DNA from: an uncultured Clostridia bacterium
GTDB taxonomy: Bacteria > Bacillota > Clostridia > UBA1381
Direction of reading: 5' to 3'
NCBI GenBank assembly: GCA_910578235.1
Contig: CAJTPP010000103.1
Location: 1-5,658, forward strand
DNA length: 5,658 nucleotides
In this document: positions 5,445-5,658 of the stretch, one piece after another
Layout: every line of letters starts with the position of its first letter
Position numbering within the stretch: the first letter of the stretch is position 1
Notes under the pieces: model-generated
What the model was told of the DNA's origin: nothing
The model's input: the letters and a program-made list of their open reading frames with translations, nothing else
The model's database searches: none
Translations under genes and position numbers: made by a program

Positions 5445-5658
5445 AGACATTCCATTGTCTGTTATTGAGGACGCCGTAAAAGGCGAAACATACGCTTTGC
5501 AATTTGTTTTGTTGCATTTTCGGAATTATATAAAGGCGCTATCCACAAAGACTTTTACGGACACGCAGGGCAAGCAGCGTTATATTCTTGATGAAGATGT
5601 AAAATCAAGGCTTGAAGCAAAATTAGTTTTAAGCATTGTCAATGATTTTGTTATTCCT
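5425..5658 (+). CDS. ICE helix-turn-helix protein, N-terminal part (Tn916 Orf8-like, HTH_16 type)
   Basis: Seventy-eight codons are visible and the gene runs off the right edge with no stop. The start MREKTIKDIPLSVIEDAV, then HFRNYIKAL and the segment DEDVKSRLEAKLVLSI match the conserved helix-turn-helix domain proteins that follow the sigma-like gene in Tn916-family elements. Those are usually short, so only a small C-terminal piece should be missing. AGGAGGG (5410-5416) lies 8 bases before the ATG, inside the end of the sigma-like gene, with a 20-base coding overlap. Likely a small DNA-binding regulator of element genes; the specific target is unknown. Excisionase and integrase genes would be expected to the right. 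Confidence 0.8.
   Translation, partial: MREKTIKDIPLSVIEDAVKGETYALQFVLLHFRNYIKALSTKTFTDTQGKQRYILDEDVKSRLEAKLVLSIVNDFVIP

Overview
The window looks like low-GC Firmicutes DNA, most likely a gut-type Clostridia (Lachnospiraceae/Oscillospiraceae-like). The grounds are the A+T-rich sequence, strong GGAGG-type ribosome binding sites, an AgrC/AgrA-like peptide-sensing two-component system, a GLUG-repeat secreted protein, and a sigma factor plus helix-turn-helix pair typical of Tn916/Tn1549-type conjugative elements. Every convincing gene is on the + strand.

Left block (1-1473): the last 42 codons of a LytTR-type response regulator overlap by one base the start of a complete AgrC-like sensor histidine kinase. 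A strong intrinsic terminator closes this operon.

Middle block (1475-4556): just after that terminator lie two perfect 14-bp direct repeats set 22 bp apart, then a TATAAT box without a good -35. This is the layout expected of a promoter switched on by a LytTR regulator. It drives a 962-residue secreted protein with two GLUG-repeat modules and a cysteine-containing C-terminal repeat region, and no recognisable cell-wall anchor. A GC-rich terminator follows. The simplest reading is that the neighbouring two-component system controls this surface or secreted protein; that is inference.

Gene-poor stretch (4557-4875): it holds a near-perfect intrinsic terminator (15-bp stem plus T run) enclosed by a separate 9-bp inverted repeat, then a long hairpin whose base covers the first bases of the next ribosome binding site.

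Right block (4876-5658): a 43-codon small ORF overlaps by four bases (ATGA) an ICE-type sigma-70-like factor. That factor overlaps by 20 bases a Tn916 Orf8-like helix-turn-helix protein cut off by the window edge. In Tn916 the corresponding genes precede xis and int, so the element's recombination module probably lies to the right. The two-component system and GLUG protein may then be cargo near the end of an integrative element, but no integrase, attachment site or agrB/agrD gene is visible here.
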